This document shows positions 50,367-58,976 of a stretch of 64,000 bases of DNA, one piece after another. Origin of the DNA: Antarctobacter albus (lineage in GTDB: Bacteria; Pseudomonadota; Alphaproteobacteria; Rhodobacterales; Rhodobacteraceae); the NCBI RefSeq assembly GCF_900101505.1, contig NZ_FMZI01000010.1, positions 124,001-188,000 on the forward strand, read 5' to 3'. A program made the position numbers and the translations under genes. The notes under the pieces are model-generated. The model saw only the letters and a program-made list of their open reading frames with translations, was not told the DNA's origin and did no database searches. Every line of letters begins with the position of its first letter. Within the stretch, counting starts at the first letter, position 1.

Positions 50367-50654
50367 ATGTTCATCCGCCGCACCACCTATCGCCTGACGC
50401 CCGGAACCGATCAGGCGGCGTTCGAGCGCGACATGCGCGACAGCATCCGCCCGCATGAGATCGAGGGGCTGATCAGCACCGCGCATGTGCCCAACGACGA
50501 TGGCAGCTGGACCGTCGTCGCGCTGTGGGAAACCAAGGTCGAGGCGATGGCCGCCGCGCCGCGCATCCGCGCCGAATGGGATCGCCGCGCCGGGCAGATG
50601 TCCGCGCCGCCGGTGGTCGAAACCGCCGGGGTCAGCTTCTGGGAAGGCGCCTGA
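50367..50654 (+). CDS. Small dimeric alpha/beta-barrel (ABM/Dabb-like) protein
   Basis: A 95-aa protein: MFIRRTTYRLTPGTDQAAFERDM, then TAHVPNDDGSWTVVALWETKVEAM and a C-terminal GVSFWEGA. The pattern of two beta-alpha-beta halves fits the ferredoxin-like dimeric alpha/beta barrel (antibiotic biosynthesis monooxygenase-like) group. Catalysis cannot be inferred. It lies between the TAXI gene and the acyl-CoA dehydrogenase gene, same strand. Confidence 0.65.
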   Translation: MFIRRTTYRLTPGTDQAAFERDMRDSIRPHEIEGLISTAHVPNDDGSWTVVALWETKVEAMAAAPRIRAEWDRRAGQMSAPPVVETAGVSFWEGA

Positions 50655-50760
50655 ACGTCCCTTCGGACGACGGACACTTGCCTCTGGCCCGTGCTCCTGC
50701 ATGACTGTGACCGTGCCGGCCCCATATGGGGGGCGGATACGTTTGCGGAGGAGCCTTGCC

Positions 50761-51975
50761 ATGAATTTCAGCATCTCGCCGGAGCTGGAGGACCTGAGAC
50801 GCCGCGTCGCGCGGTTTGTCGAGGACAGGCTGCTGCCGCTGGAGGCGGACCGCGCCAATTACGACGATCATGAGAACATCACCCTGGAGGTGCTGGACCG
50901 CGAACGCGCCGCCGCACGCGAGGCGGGCCTGTGGTGCCTGCAGATGCCGCGCGCGCTGGGGGGCGGCGGGCTGGGTAAGGCCGGGATGGCCGTTGTCTAC
51001 GAGGAAATGAACCGCTCGATCTTTGGCCCGGTGATGTTCAATTCCGCTGCGCCGGACGATGGCAACATGATGGTGCTGGGCGCGCTGGGGACCGAGGCGC
51101 AGCGCGAGCGCTGGCTGATGCCGATCATGTCGGGCGCGGTGCGGTCGGCCTTTGCCATGACGGAACCGCACCCCGGAGGCGGGTCCGATCCGGGCATGAT
51201 GCAGACCCGGGCCGAAAAACGTGGCGACCGTTACATCGTGACCGGGCGCAAGTGGTTCATCACCGGCGCGGCGGAGGCGGCGCATTTCATCCTGGTGGCG
51301 CGGACCTCCGACGATGCGCGGCGCGGGCACACGGCTTTCCTGTTCCACCGCGACGATCCCGGTTGGCGGATCGAACGTCGTATTCCGATCATGGGACCGG
51401 AAGAGCATGGAGGCCATTGCGAGCTGATCTTTGACGGGCTGGAAATCCCGGCCGAGAATGTGCTGCTGGAGGAAGGGCGCGGCATGAAGGTCACGCAGAC
51501 GCGGCTTGGCCCCGCGCGGCTGACCCATTGCATGCGATGGCTGGGACTGGCCAAGCGTTGCATGGAGATCGCGACGGATTACGCCGAGCAGCGCGAGGGG
51601 TTCGGCCAGCGGCTGATCGAACGCGAGAGCGTGGCGCAGATGCTGGGCGACATCGCCATGCGGATCGAGGTGGGCCGCCTGCTGGTGATGAAGGCGGCGC
51701 AAGAGATCGATCGGGGCGGGTTCGCGCGCAAGGAAATCTCGATGGCCAAGATCCAGGTGGCGAACGTGCTGCACGATGCCGCCGACGTGGCAATCCAGGT
51801 CAACGGGGCGCGGGGCTATTCCAAGGACACCGTGCTGGAATGGATCTATCGCTATGCCCGTCAGGCGCGGCTGGTCGATGGCGCGGACGAGGTGCACCGC
51901 ATGGTCCTGAGCCGCGAGCTGCGCAGCGAGGGGCGCGACTTCTGGCGCTGGGACGTCGCTGCGGAGGCGGGATGA
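50761..51975 (+). CDS. Acyl-CoA dehydrogenase
   Basis: A 404-aa FAD flavoprotein oxidising an acyl-CoA at the alpha-beta position. Motifs: AFAMTEPHPGGGSDPGMMQTRA (FAD/substrate region), GRKWFITGAAEAAHFILVA, and the C-terminal QVNGARGYSKDTVLEWIYRYARQARLVDGADEVHR. Similar to ACAD10/11-linked dehydrogenases. ATG 50761 follows GGAGGAGC. The ATG of the next gene overlaps its stop, so the two are coupled. Confidence 0.93.
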   Translation: MNFSISPELEDLRRRVARFVEDRLLPLEADRANYDDHENITLEVLDRERAAAREAGLWCLQMPRALGGGGLGKAGMAVVYEEMNRSIFGPVMFNSAAPDDGNMMVLGALGTEAQRERWLMPIMSGAVRSAFAMTEPHPGGGSDPGMMQTRAEKRGDRYIVTGRKWFITGAAEAAHFILVARTSDDARRGHTAFLFHRDDPGWRIERRIPIMGPEEHGGHCELIFDGLEIPAENVLLEEGRGMKVTQTRLGPARLTHCMRWLGLAKRCMEIATDYAEQREGFGQRLIERESVAQMLGDIAMRIEVGRLLVMKAAQEIDRGGFARKEISMAKIQVANVLHDAADVAIQVNGARGYSKDTVLEWIYRYARQARLVDGADEVHRMVLSRELRSEGRDFWRWDVAAEAG

Positions 51976-52979
51976 GCGAGGCGGATTTCGACCCCGCCCG
52001 CCTGCAGGCGGTGCTGGACGCGCACTTGGGGGCGGCACCGGTCACGGAGCTGGCGCGCATTTCGGGAGGGCAATCGAACCCGACCTATTTCGTCACCCAC
52101 GGCGAGCGCCGCATGGTGCTGCGCAAGCAGCCCAACGGCGAGATCCTGAAAGGCGCCCATGCCATCGACCGGGAATACCGGGTCATGCAGGCGCTGGGTC
52201 CGGCCGGGGTGCCGGTGCCCAAGGCCGTGCTGTTCCACGACGATCCGGCGGCGCTGGGCACGCCCTTTTACCTGATGGAGCGGCTGGAGGGCCGGGTGTT
52301 CGAGGACTGCAGCCTGCCGGGTATCGACCCCGAGGAGCGGCGGCAGATCTACCTTGGCATGGCGGATGCGCTGGCGACCTTGCATTCGGTCGATCCTGAA
52401 GGCATCGGGCTGGGCGATTACGGCAAGCCGGGGAATTATTTTGCCCGTCAGGTCGGGCGCTGGACGAAACAGCTGCATGGCTCCACCGGCGCGCCGATCC
52501 CGGAATTGCATCGCCTGTCGGACTGGTTGAACGCCAACCTGCCTGAGGATGACGGCCAGAGCCGGATCGCGCACGGCGATTTCCGGCTGGGCAACCTGAT
52601 GTTCCATCCGACAGAGCCGCGCGTGATCGCGATCCTGGACTGGGAGTTGTCGACGCTGGGGCATCCGCTGGCCGACCTGGGGTATTGCTGCATGACCTGG
52701 CACACCACGCCGCAGGAATACGGCGGCATCCGGGGGCTGGACCTGGCGGCGCTGAACATCCCCACCAAGCAAGAGTTCGTGCGCCACTACGAGGGGCGGG
52801 CGCAGACCGGCCACCTGACGGATTTCCACGTCATCTTTTCATTGTTCCGTTTCGGCGTGATCTTTGTCGGCATCGCCGACCGCGCCCGCGCGGGCACGGC
52901 GGCGGGCAGCAATGCCGATCAACTGGCGCCGCTGGCGCAGGCGCTGGGGCGGCGGGGGCTGGAGCTGTTGCCGGACTAG
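51972..52979 (+). CDS. APH-fold kinase, ACAD10/11-like
   Basis: A 335-aa aminoglycoside-phosphotransferase-fold protein: ISGGQSNPTYFV (nucleotide loop), Lys in VLRKQPNGEIL, Brenner motif IAHGDFRLGNLMFHP and metal Asp in AILDWELSTLGHPLADLGY. In human ACAD10/11 this kinase domain is fused to an acyl-CoA dehydrogenase and phosphorylates 4-hydroxyacyl-CoAs, allowing their breakdown. Here the same pair are adjacent overlapping genes, so the likely role is 4-hydroxy fatty-acid-like catabolism. End is 9 bp from the CofD-like gene stop. Confidence 0.88.
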   Translation: MSEADFDPARLQAVLDAHLGAAPVTELARISGGQSNPTYFVTHGERRMVLRKQPNGEILKGAHAIDREYRVMQALGPAGVPVPKAVLFHDDPAALGTPFYLMERLEGRVFEDCSLPGIDPEERRQIYLGMADALATLHSVDPEGIGLGDYGKPGNYFARQVGRWTKQLHGSTGAPIPELHRLSDWLNANLPEDDGQSRIAHGDFRLGNLMFHPTEPRVIAILDWELSTLGHPLADLGYCCMTWHTTPQEYGGIRGLDLAALNIPTKQEFVRHYEGRAQTGHLTDFHVIFSLFRFGVIFVGIADRARAGTAAGSNADQLAPLAQALGRRGLELLPD

Positions 52980-52987
52980 GCGGTCAG

Positions 52988-54169
52988 TCAGTCCAGCGAA
53001 ACCAGCAGGCGGGCCACCCCGTCCTCGTCGTAGCGGGCCGAGGACGAGGCGCCCGCGGGCAGGCGGTGGCAGGGGATGCCGTGGCGCGCGGTCACGGAAC
53101 GGCAGGCCGCCTCGGGCCAGCTTTCATCGCAGATCACATGGGTCATCAGCGCGGTCGGCGGCGTGTCCGGCCCGGCATCGCGCCGAAGCGGCGCGAGGAT
53201 CGCCGCCACCTGGTCGGCAAGGTCGTGGCCCATGGCCTCGGGATCGGTGCCGAGACTGGGCAGGTAGACCTTGGGCACGCGGCGCGCGGCAACGGCGCGG
53301 CCCACGCCGGCAGGCAGCAGGTTGGCCACGACGCTGGAATAGAGGCTGCCGGGGGGATAGCAGATCACGTCGGCCTGCTCGATCAGCTTGCGGTTCCGCT
53401 TGGGCAGGGGCACCTGCGCGGGGTCCAGTTCGGCCTTGCCGTCGCTGAGAAAGCAATGGGTGATGCGCGCATCGACCGGGGCGACCTCCTTGCCGCTGAT
53501 CCGGCGCTGGCCGATGATCCGGCGTCCGTCCGCCAGGTCGACGCCCAGGTGCAGGTTTTCGTCGACGATGGCGCGGACGGTGCCGCGCACGTCCACCATC
53601 TTGGACATCAGGAACAGCACCGGTTCCAGCGCGCGGCCATTGCCAAGATAGCCGCCCGCCAGGATCAGGTTGCCAATGCTGGCGTTGCGATAGTCGAAAT
53701 CCTCGGGCACCTGGTCGGCGAAGCGGCGCAGCTGGATGCGGATCAGCTGGCGCATCGGCTTGGCAATGGCGGTGATCAGCGGGTGCTTGCCCTGCACCAT
53801 CCGCCCGATCTCGGCGCGCAGCGCATCTTGCGGGGCATCCTTGGGCAGGCGGTGGCTGAACAGCGCGTAGACATCCGGTTGCCCCAGCACCGATTCGTCC
53901 GCCAGGGCCATCAGGCGCGACCGCAGATCGCCCACGGCGGGCATGTCGAAGGCCCGGCGCAACACCTGCGAACTGCCGCCGCTGTCGAAGGGCGTGATCA
54001 GGTGCATCGAGTTGAAACTATAGCGCTTCAGTCGTCGCGAAATGCCGTTCAGCGCGCTGCCGCCGCTGAAGAACAGGATGCGTGGGCCAAGGTGCGGCGC
54101 GCTTTCGGCGCGGGCGACGCGCAGGTCGTCGGGCAGGCGGGCCTCTCTTTCGACGTTGATCGCGGTCAT
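52988..54169 (-). CDS. GAK-system CofD-like protein
   Basis: A 393-aa protein with the CofD/YvcK fold: RILFFSGGSALNGISRRL (glycine-rich nucleotide loop), LITPFDSGGSSQVLRRAF, ASIGNLILAGGYL, DLADGRRIIGQ and ICYPPGSLYSSVVANLLP. Related CofD enzymes transfer phospholactate from a guanylylated donor in F420 synthesis, while YvcK proteins bind UDP-sugars; no other F420 gene is seen here. It stands at the left of the GAK cassette, divergent from the Nudix gene (71 bp apart). Start MTAINVERE at 54169. Confidence 0.85.
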   Translation of the reverse strand: MTAINVEREARLPDDLRVARAESAPHLGPRILFFSGGSALNGISRRLKRYSFNSMHLITPFDSGGSSQVLRRAFDMPAVGDLRSRLMALADESVLGQPDVYALFSHRLPKDAPQDALRAEIGRMVQGKHPLITAIAKPMRQLIRIQLRRFADQVPEDFDYRNASIGNLILAGGYLGNGRALEPVLFLMSKMVDVRGTVRAIVDENLHLGVDLADGRRIIGQRRISGKEVAPVDARITHCFLSDGKAELDPAQVPLPKRNRKLIEQADVICYPPGSLYSSVVANLLPAGVGRAVAARRVPKVYLPSLGTDPEAMGHDLADQVAAILAPLRRDAGPDTPPTALMTHVICDESWPEAACRSVTARHGIPCHRLPAGASSSARYDEDGVARLLVSLD

Positions 54170-54240
54170 TTCCTGTCCGTCTCTCCGATCCTGCCCGATT
54201 CCGGCTTTGCATCCATGCCTCTGGCGGCCCATATGTCCGC

Positions 54241-54696
54241 ATGGACAACGACGACCTCATACGTCCGACGGTGCGCGCTGTCATCCGCAAGGGAGACCTT
54301 GTGCTGGTGCAGGTCAAGCAAGCGGCCTCGGGGCAACGCTACCTGACCCTGCCGGGCGGCCGGCAGGAGGTGGGAGAGACCATGCAGCACTGCCTGATGC
54401 GCGAATGCCTCGAAGAGATCGGGGTGGCACCGGAGGTCGGCGATGTGCGCCATGTCGCGGATGTCTTTCGCAAGCGCGCCGGCGGTGTGCGGCAATTGAT
54501 CGAGGTGCTGTTCGACTGCGCGGTGCCCGATGCCTATGTGCCTGTCCTTGGCGCGCGTCCGGACAAGCGGCAGATGGCCACGATCTGGGCCGATCCGGCC
54601 CGGCCGGAGGCACCCTTTCTGCCGCGCTACGACCTGGCGCTGATGCGCGGCGACGCGCCGGTTCACCTTGGGAGGCTGGACTGTGCCACGCCCTGA
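54241..54696 (+). CDS. Nudix hydrolase in the GAK locus
   Basis: A 151-aa Nudix enzyme with a perfect box GxExxETxxxxxxRExxEExGx-like: residues 40-62, GRQEVGETMQHCLMRECLEEIGV, meeting G-x5-E-x7-RE-x2-EE-x-G. Such enzymes hydrolyse nucleoside diphosphate derivatives. No subfamily is assignable. First gene of the rightward run; it overlaps the start of the PhoU-APH gene. May remove a nucleotidyl intermediate. Confidence 0.88.
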   Translation: MDNDDLIRPTVRAVIRKGDLVLVQVKQAASGQRYLTLPGGRQEVGETMQHCLMRECLEEIGVAPEVGDVRHVADVFRKRAGGVRQLIEVLFDCAVPDAYVPVLGARPDKRQMATIWADPARPEAPFLPRYDLALMRGDAPVHLGRLDCATP

Positions 54697-56314
54697 CCCG
54701 ATCGCCGAGAACATGTCGTTCCTGCTGGCCGAACTGGACGGCCAGCTGACCCGGCTGATTGCCTATTTCGACGATCCCCGGACCGAAACGGCGCTGCAAC
54801 TGGTGCAGCGGGCGGGCTATTCGCACAACCTGTCGATGCGCGTGCGCAAGGCCTGCCTTGCGGGCATGATGCGGGGCAAGAAGTCCGAGGCGACACAGCT
54901 GCGCCTGCAGGGGATCGACACCATCGCGCGCAACCTCGACCTGATTTCGCGCCTCGGGCGCCGGGCGGTTGAACAGGCGGAACGGGTCGACAGGCAGAAA
55001 CTCTTGCGGGCCGACACCTATGGTGCGCCGTTGAAACGGGTGCGCAGGACCGTGGCCCGCATCAACGAGGCGCTGGAGGCGCGCGACAGCAAGCTGGCGG
55101 TCGAGATCGGGCAGGCCCGCACCGAGATGGGCAGCTTTCACGATCAGCTGTTCCGGACCTACACCCGCGACATGCAGGGCGCCAAGCACACCGAGGACCT
55201 GGCCTATGGGCTGCTGTGCCTGAACGAGGTCACGCGCATGGGCGAGGCGCTGCAGACGATTTCCGAGGCGATCCTGTCGATCAACATCGGCCAGTCGGTG
55301 CAGTTCGAACGCTATTTCACCCTGCGCAGCGTGCTGGCGGGCGTGGCGCGGGACGAGGAGATCACCCTGCAGCCGCTGGCCGAGACCCGCTCCGGCTCTG
55401 CCATTTCCAGCGTCAACCTGCGCGGCGCCAAGGGCGAGACCGTGGCCGCCGTCTTCAAGGACGGGGACCGCCGCAAGGTCAAGGAAGAGCGCGTCGGCGT
55501 GAAAAGCTGGAACTCGGTCTATCCCGGCCTTGCGCCCGAAATCCTGTCCTACGAGAAAAGCGGCAAGTCCGCCGCCCTGCTGATCGAGCACCTGGAGGGC
55601 GAGACCTTCGAGGACATCGTTCTGGGCGCCACCGACGAGGCGCTGGCCGAGGCGCAGAAGGCACTGCACAAGACCGTGCGCGACATCTGGCGTCAGACCC
55701 GCACTGACGACCCCGCCGAGATGAAGGCGATGGAACAGCTGGCCAAGCGGATGAAGGATGTTCATCGGCTGCACAGTCGCTTTGTACGCGGGCCGCAAAG
55801 CGTGAATGGCTTGGCCGTGATGGGCTTTGACGGTCTGGTTTCCGCGGCGGCAGCGCGCGAGGCGCGGATCGCGGCGCCGTTTTCCGTCTATATCCACGGG
55901 GATTTCAACCTCGACAACGTGATCTACGACGCGGTGGGCCGCAAGATCCGTTTCATCGACCTGCACCGCTCGCGCTACATGGACTACGTGCAGGACGTGT
56001 CGGTCTTCATGGTGTCCAACTATCGCCTGCAGGTGCTGGACGCGGGCACGCGGGCCCGCATAGCGGCGGTGGCCACCGACATGCACGCGATGGCGGCAAA
56101 GTTCGCCCGGCAGCAAAAGGATCCGACATTCGAGTACCGTCTGGCGCTGGGGCTGGCGCGGTCCTTTGCCAGTTCGACCCGCTTTGTCGTCGACGAGAAA
56201 CACGCCCGGCGGATGCTGGTCCGGGCGCGCTACATCCTGGAATCCGCGCTGGCCGTGCCCGAGGGCAAGGAGGCGCGGTTCAGATTGCCCATGAAGGAAT
56301 TGTTCAGTGACTAA
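54683..56314 (+). CDS. PhoU-domain / APH-kinase fusion, GAK locus
   Basis: A 543-aa fusion. Residues about 10-220 are an all-helical PhoU-like bundle (AENMSFLLAELDGQL, HDQLFRTYTRDMQGA). Residues about 235-480 are an APH-type kinase fold with VNLRGAKGETVAAVFKDGD, YIHGDFNLDN (H405, D407, N412) and FIDLHRSR (D426). The catalytic loop and metal Asp are intact. I used GTG 54683, which GGGAGG precedes. PhoU is otherwise known from phosphate signalling, so this may link cassette activity to phosphate state. The stop overlaps the ATP-grasp start. Confidence 0.8.
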   Translation: MPRPDPIAENMSFLLAELDGQLTRLIAYFDDPRTETALQLVQRAGYSHNLSMRVRKACLAGMMRGKKSEATQLRLQGIDTIARNLDLISRLGRRAVEQAERVDRQKLLRADTYGAPLKRVRRTVARINEALEARDSKLAVEIGQARTEMGSFHDQLFRTYTRDMQGAKHTEDLAYGLLCLNEVTRMGEALQTISEAILSINIGQSVQFERYFTLRSVLAGVARDEEITLQPLAETRSGSAISSVNLRGAKGETVAAVFKDGDRRKVKEERVGVKSWNSVYPGLAPEILSYEKSGKSAALLIEHLEGETFEDIVLGATDEALAEAQKALHKTVRDIWRQTRTDDPAEMKAMEQLAKRMKDVHRLHSRFVRGPQSVNGLAVMGFDGLVSAAAAREARIAAPFSVYIHGDFNLDNVIYDAVGRKIRFIDLHRSRYMDYVQDVSVFMVSNYRLQVLDAGTRARIAAVATDMHAMAAKFARQQKDPTFEYRLALGLARSFASSTRFVVDEKHARRMLVRARYILESALAVPEGKEARFRLPMKELFSD

Positions 56315-57188
56315 GAGGATCGGGGTGATCGGGACCCCCGGAAAATGGTCGACCGAGTCGCTTGCGGATGCTTTCGGGGAGCGGACCGGGTTTCGGCAAG
56401 TGATCGACATGGCCGGCGCGGTTCTGGATCTGGATGCTGGGACACTGGTCTGCGACGGGGTGGACCTGACAGCGCTGGACGGGCTGGTGCTGAAGAAGGT
56501 CGCCGAGGATTACAGCCCCGACGCGCTGGACCGGCTGGAACTGCTGCGCGTGGCAGAGGCCCGTGGCGTGCGCATCTTCAGCCCTGCCGAACGGGTGATC
56601 CGCCTGATGGACCGGCTGGCCTGCACCGTGACGCTGCGGGGGGCGGATATTCCCATGCCGCCGACCACCATCACCGAGGACGTGACAGCCGCCCGTGCCG
56701 CGCTGGACCGCTATGGCGCGGCGGTGTTCAAGCCGCTGTTTTCCACCAAGGCGCGCGGCATGGTCCTGCTGGACTCGGATGCACCGGATGCCGAGGCGCA
56801 GATCGCGGCCTTCAAGGCCGCCAACCCGGTGATGTATATCCAGCAGAAGGCCGACCTGTCGGGGCATGACCTGGGTATGGTCTTTCTGGACGGCGCCTAT
56901 GTCTGCACCTATGCCCGTGTCAGCCAGACAGACAGCTGGAACACGACGATCCACTCGGGCGGGAAATACGCTCCCTATGACCCTTCGCCCGAACTGATCG
57001 AACTGGGCCGGCGCGCGCAGGCGCCCTTTGGCCTGACCTTCACAACGGTCGACATCGCGCTGACGCCCGATGGCCCCATCGTCTTCGAGGTCTCGGCCTT
57101 TGGCGGCTACAGCGGGGCGTTGAAGGGCTGCGGCATCGACGCCGCCGCTCTGGTGGCCGATCACGTCCTGCAAGAGGTGTCCGCATGA
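56307..57188 (+). CDS. GAK-system ATP-grasp enzyme
   Basis: A 293-aa ATP-grasp protein. N-terminal RIGVIGTPGKWSTESLADAF; ATP-binding AAVFKPLFSTKARGMVLLDS, YIQQKADLSGHDLGMVFLDG; and VFEVSAFGGYSGALKGCGID, where classical ATP-grasps have EVN. Family members ligate a carboxylate to an amine or thiol through an acylphosphate. Substrate unknown. GTG start at 56307 overlaps the upstream gene; the stop overlaps HprK-related gene's ATG. The Asn-to-Ser change at the metal site seems, to my memory, to be a family trait rather than decay. Confidence 0.85.
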   Translation: MTKRIGVIGTPGKWSTESLADAFGERTGFRQVIDMAGAVLDLDAGTLVCDGVDLTALDGLVLKKVAEDYSPDALDRLELLRVAEARGVRIFSPAERVIRLMDRLACTVTLRGADIPMPPTTITEDVTAARAALDRYGAAVFKPLFSTKARGMVLLDSDAPDAEAQIAAFKAANPVMYIQQKADLSGHDLGMVFLDGAYVCTYARVSQTDSWNTTIHSGGKYAPYDPSPELIELGRRAQAPFGLTFTTVDIALTPDGPIVFEVSAFGGYSGALKGCGIDAAALVADHVLQEVSA

Positions 57189-58258
57189 GAACCGCCGAGG
57201 ATGTGCTGACGCAGTTGGACCTGGGGGCTGCCGGGACGCAGCCCTTTCACCTGGGGGTGGGTCATGTCGGGGTCACCGTGCTGGCACCCGAGCCTTTGCG
57301 CGCGTCCCTGATGGCCTATTTCGTCGGGGCGCTGACGGACACGCCGGGCGAGATCACGGTGCACCTGCTGCCGGGGCAGGTGTTGACGCTCGAGCCGGAG
57401 TGGACCGACTGGCAGCGCGAACCCGGCAAGGCAGGGCGCAAGGATGCAATCCGCGACCTGGCCGGTGCGCGGCTGATCCGCAAGGTTCGCAGCGGCGTCA
57501 CCTTTTTGCAGGCGCCGGGCGTGGCGGTGGCGTTTGGGCCGCTGGCCGAGAACGAAAGCACGGTCATCAATTTCATCAACACGCAGATCCTAAATGCCGG
57601 CCTGCGGGAGGGCTGGCAGCTGTGTCACGCGGCGGCGGTGACACGGGGGCCGCGCACGCTGGCGATCTCCGGTCTGTCGGGTGGCGGCAAGTCGACCTCG
57701 ATCCTGCGGATGATGGACATGGAGGGGATGTGTTTCCTCAGCAATGACCGGGTGCTGGTGCGCGCGGGCCGCCCGCCGCGTGCGCTGGGCATCCCCAAGC
57801 AGCCGCGCATCAACCCGGGCACGATCCTTGGCAACCCGCGCCTGCGGGACATGCTGACCCCGGCCCGGCGGGCCGAACTGGAGGCGATGCCCGCCGCCGA
57901 CCTCTGGGCGCTGGAGGACAAGCACGACCTGATCATCGGAGATGTCTATGGCGCCGATCGCCTGCGGTTCGAAGGCGCCCTGACCGATTTCTGGGTGCTG
58001 AACTGGGAACATGGCACCGATGCGCCGACGCAGGTGGCAGAGGTCTCGCTGGCCGACCGCCCCGACCTGCTGGGGGCGATCATGAAGAGCCCCGGCCCGT
58101 TCTACCAGCACCCTGATGGCCGTTTCGAACCGAATGGCACCGCGCCCGATCCGGCCCCCTACCTTGAGGCGCTGCGCGGGGTTCGGGTCTGCGAGGTTTC
58201 GGGCCGGGTGGATTTCGACGCGCTGGCGGCAGAGGGGCGGCGGCTCTTCGATGGCTGA
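57185..58258 (+). CDS. HprK-related kinase B
   Basis: A 357-aa protein related to the C-terminal half of HPr kinase/phosphorylase. The P-loop is G163-L-S-G-G-G-K-S-T171 (K169), and MCFLSNDRVLVRAG is the second nucleotide motif. FINTQILNAGLREGWQLCHAAAV precedes the P-loop. There is no HPr gene here, so the substrate must be something else encoded by the cassette or elsewhere. ATG overlaps the previous stop; its stop overlaps the phosphatase start (58251). Confidence 0.85.
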   Translation: MRTAEDVLTQLDLGAAGTQPFHLGVGHVGVTVLAPEPLRASLMAYFVGALTDTPGEITVHLLPGQVLTLEPEWTDWQREPGKAGRKDAIRDLAGARLIRKVRSGVTFLQAPGVAVAFGPLAENESTVINFINTQILNAGLREGWQLCHAAAVTRGPRTLAISGLSGGGKSTSILRMMDMEGMCFLSNDRVLVRAGRPPRALGIPKQPRINPGTILGNPRLRDMLTPARRAELEAMPAADLWALEDKHDLIIGDVYGADRLRFEGALTDFWVLNWEHGTDAPTQVAEVSLADRPDLLGAIMKSPGPFYQHPDGRFEPNGTAPDPAPYLEALRGVRVCEVSGRVDFDALAAEGRRLFDG

Positions 58259-58937
58259 GCGCGCCTATGTCGCCATCCTGCGCCACGGGGCCTATCACCA
58301 GCGCAAAGGCGTGCCTTCGGCCCGGCAGCCCTGGCCGCTGACCGATGAGGGCAGGGCGCAGGCCCGCGCCGGGGCGGATCTGCTGGCGGCGATGATTGCC
58401 GAACACGGGCTGCGCCTCTCCCCCGTCATCCATGCCTCGCACCAGTTGCGGGCCTGGCAAACGGCGCAGGAGGTGGCGGTGCAGCTGGGTGAGCTGGGAC
58501 ATGCGACAGAGGCGGTCGAGGAAACCCCCGCGCTGGCCGAGCGCGGGCTTGGCAGCGCCGCCAACCTGACGGTTTCAGAAATCGAGGCGGCGTTGCGGGA
58601 CGATCCGCGCCATGACGCGCCGCCGCCGGGCTGGAAATCCGACAGCGATTACCGCCTGCCTCTGGAAGGGGCCGAAAGCCTGATGATGGCGGGGCGGCGG
58701 GTGGCCGATCACCTGGCGGCCACGGTGCGGCCCGGATGGCTGACCGTCCATGTCGGGCATGGGGCGTCCTTTCGCCATGCCTGTCATCACCTTGGCATCC
58801 TCGATCGGGCGGAAATTGCCCGCCTGTCGATGTTTCATGCCCGCCCGTCACTGATCTGTCATGATGCGGATGGTAGGTGGTCCCACTTGGCCGGAGCGTG
58901 GAAGATCAGGGAACCCGGGGGCGACCCCAAGGATTGA
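58251..58937 (+). CDS. Histidine phosphatase superfamily enzyme
   Basis: A 228-aa phosphoglycerate-mutase-fold phosphatase with nucleophile RHG in YVAILRHGAYHQRKG and second catalytic His in VHVGHGASFRHACHHLG. LTDEGRAQARAGADLL is typical of SixA-like members. It overlaps the HprK-like kinase gene by 8 bp, suggesting the kinase and phosphatase act in opposition. Confidence 0.88.
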   Translation: MAERAYVAILRHGAYHQRKGVPSARQPWPLTDEGRAQARAGADLLAAMIAEHGLRLSPVIHASHQLRAWQTAQEVAVQLGELGHATEAVEETPALAERGLGSAANLTVSEIEAALRDDPRHDAPPPGWKSDSDYRLPLEGAESLMMAGRRVADHLAATVRPGWLTVHVGHGASFRHACHHLGILDRAEIARLSMFHARPSLICHDADGRWSHLAGAWKIREPGGDPKD

Positions 58938-58976
58938 GCCCCTGAGTGCCCGGCCGTGGCAAGGGGGGACCGAAAC

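Noticed and set aside
52988-54169. F420 biosynthesis interpretation of the CofD-like gene
   Set aside because: No cofC, cofE, cofG or cofH gene is present, and the neighbours match the GAK arrangement instead.
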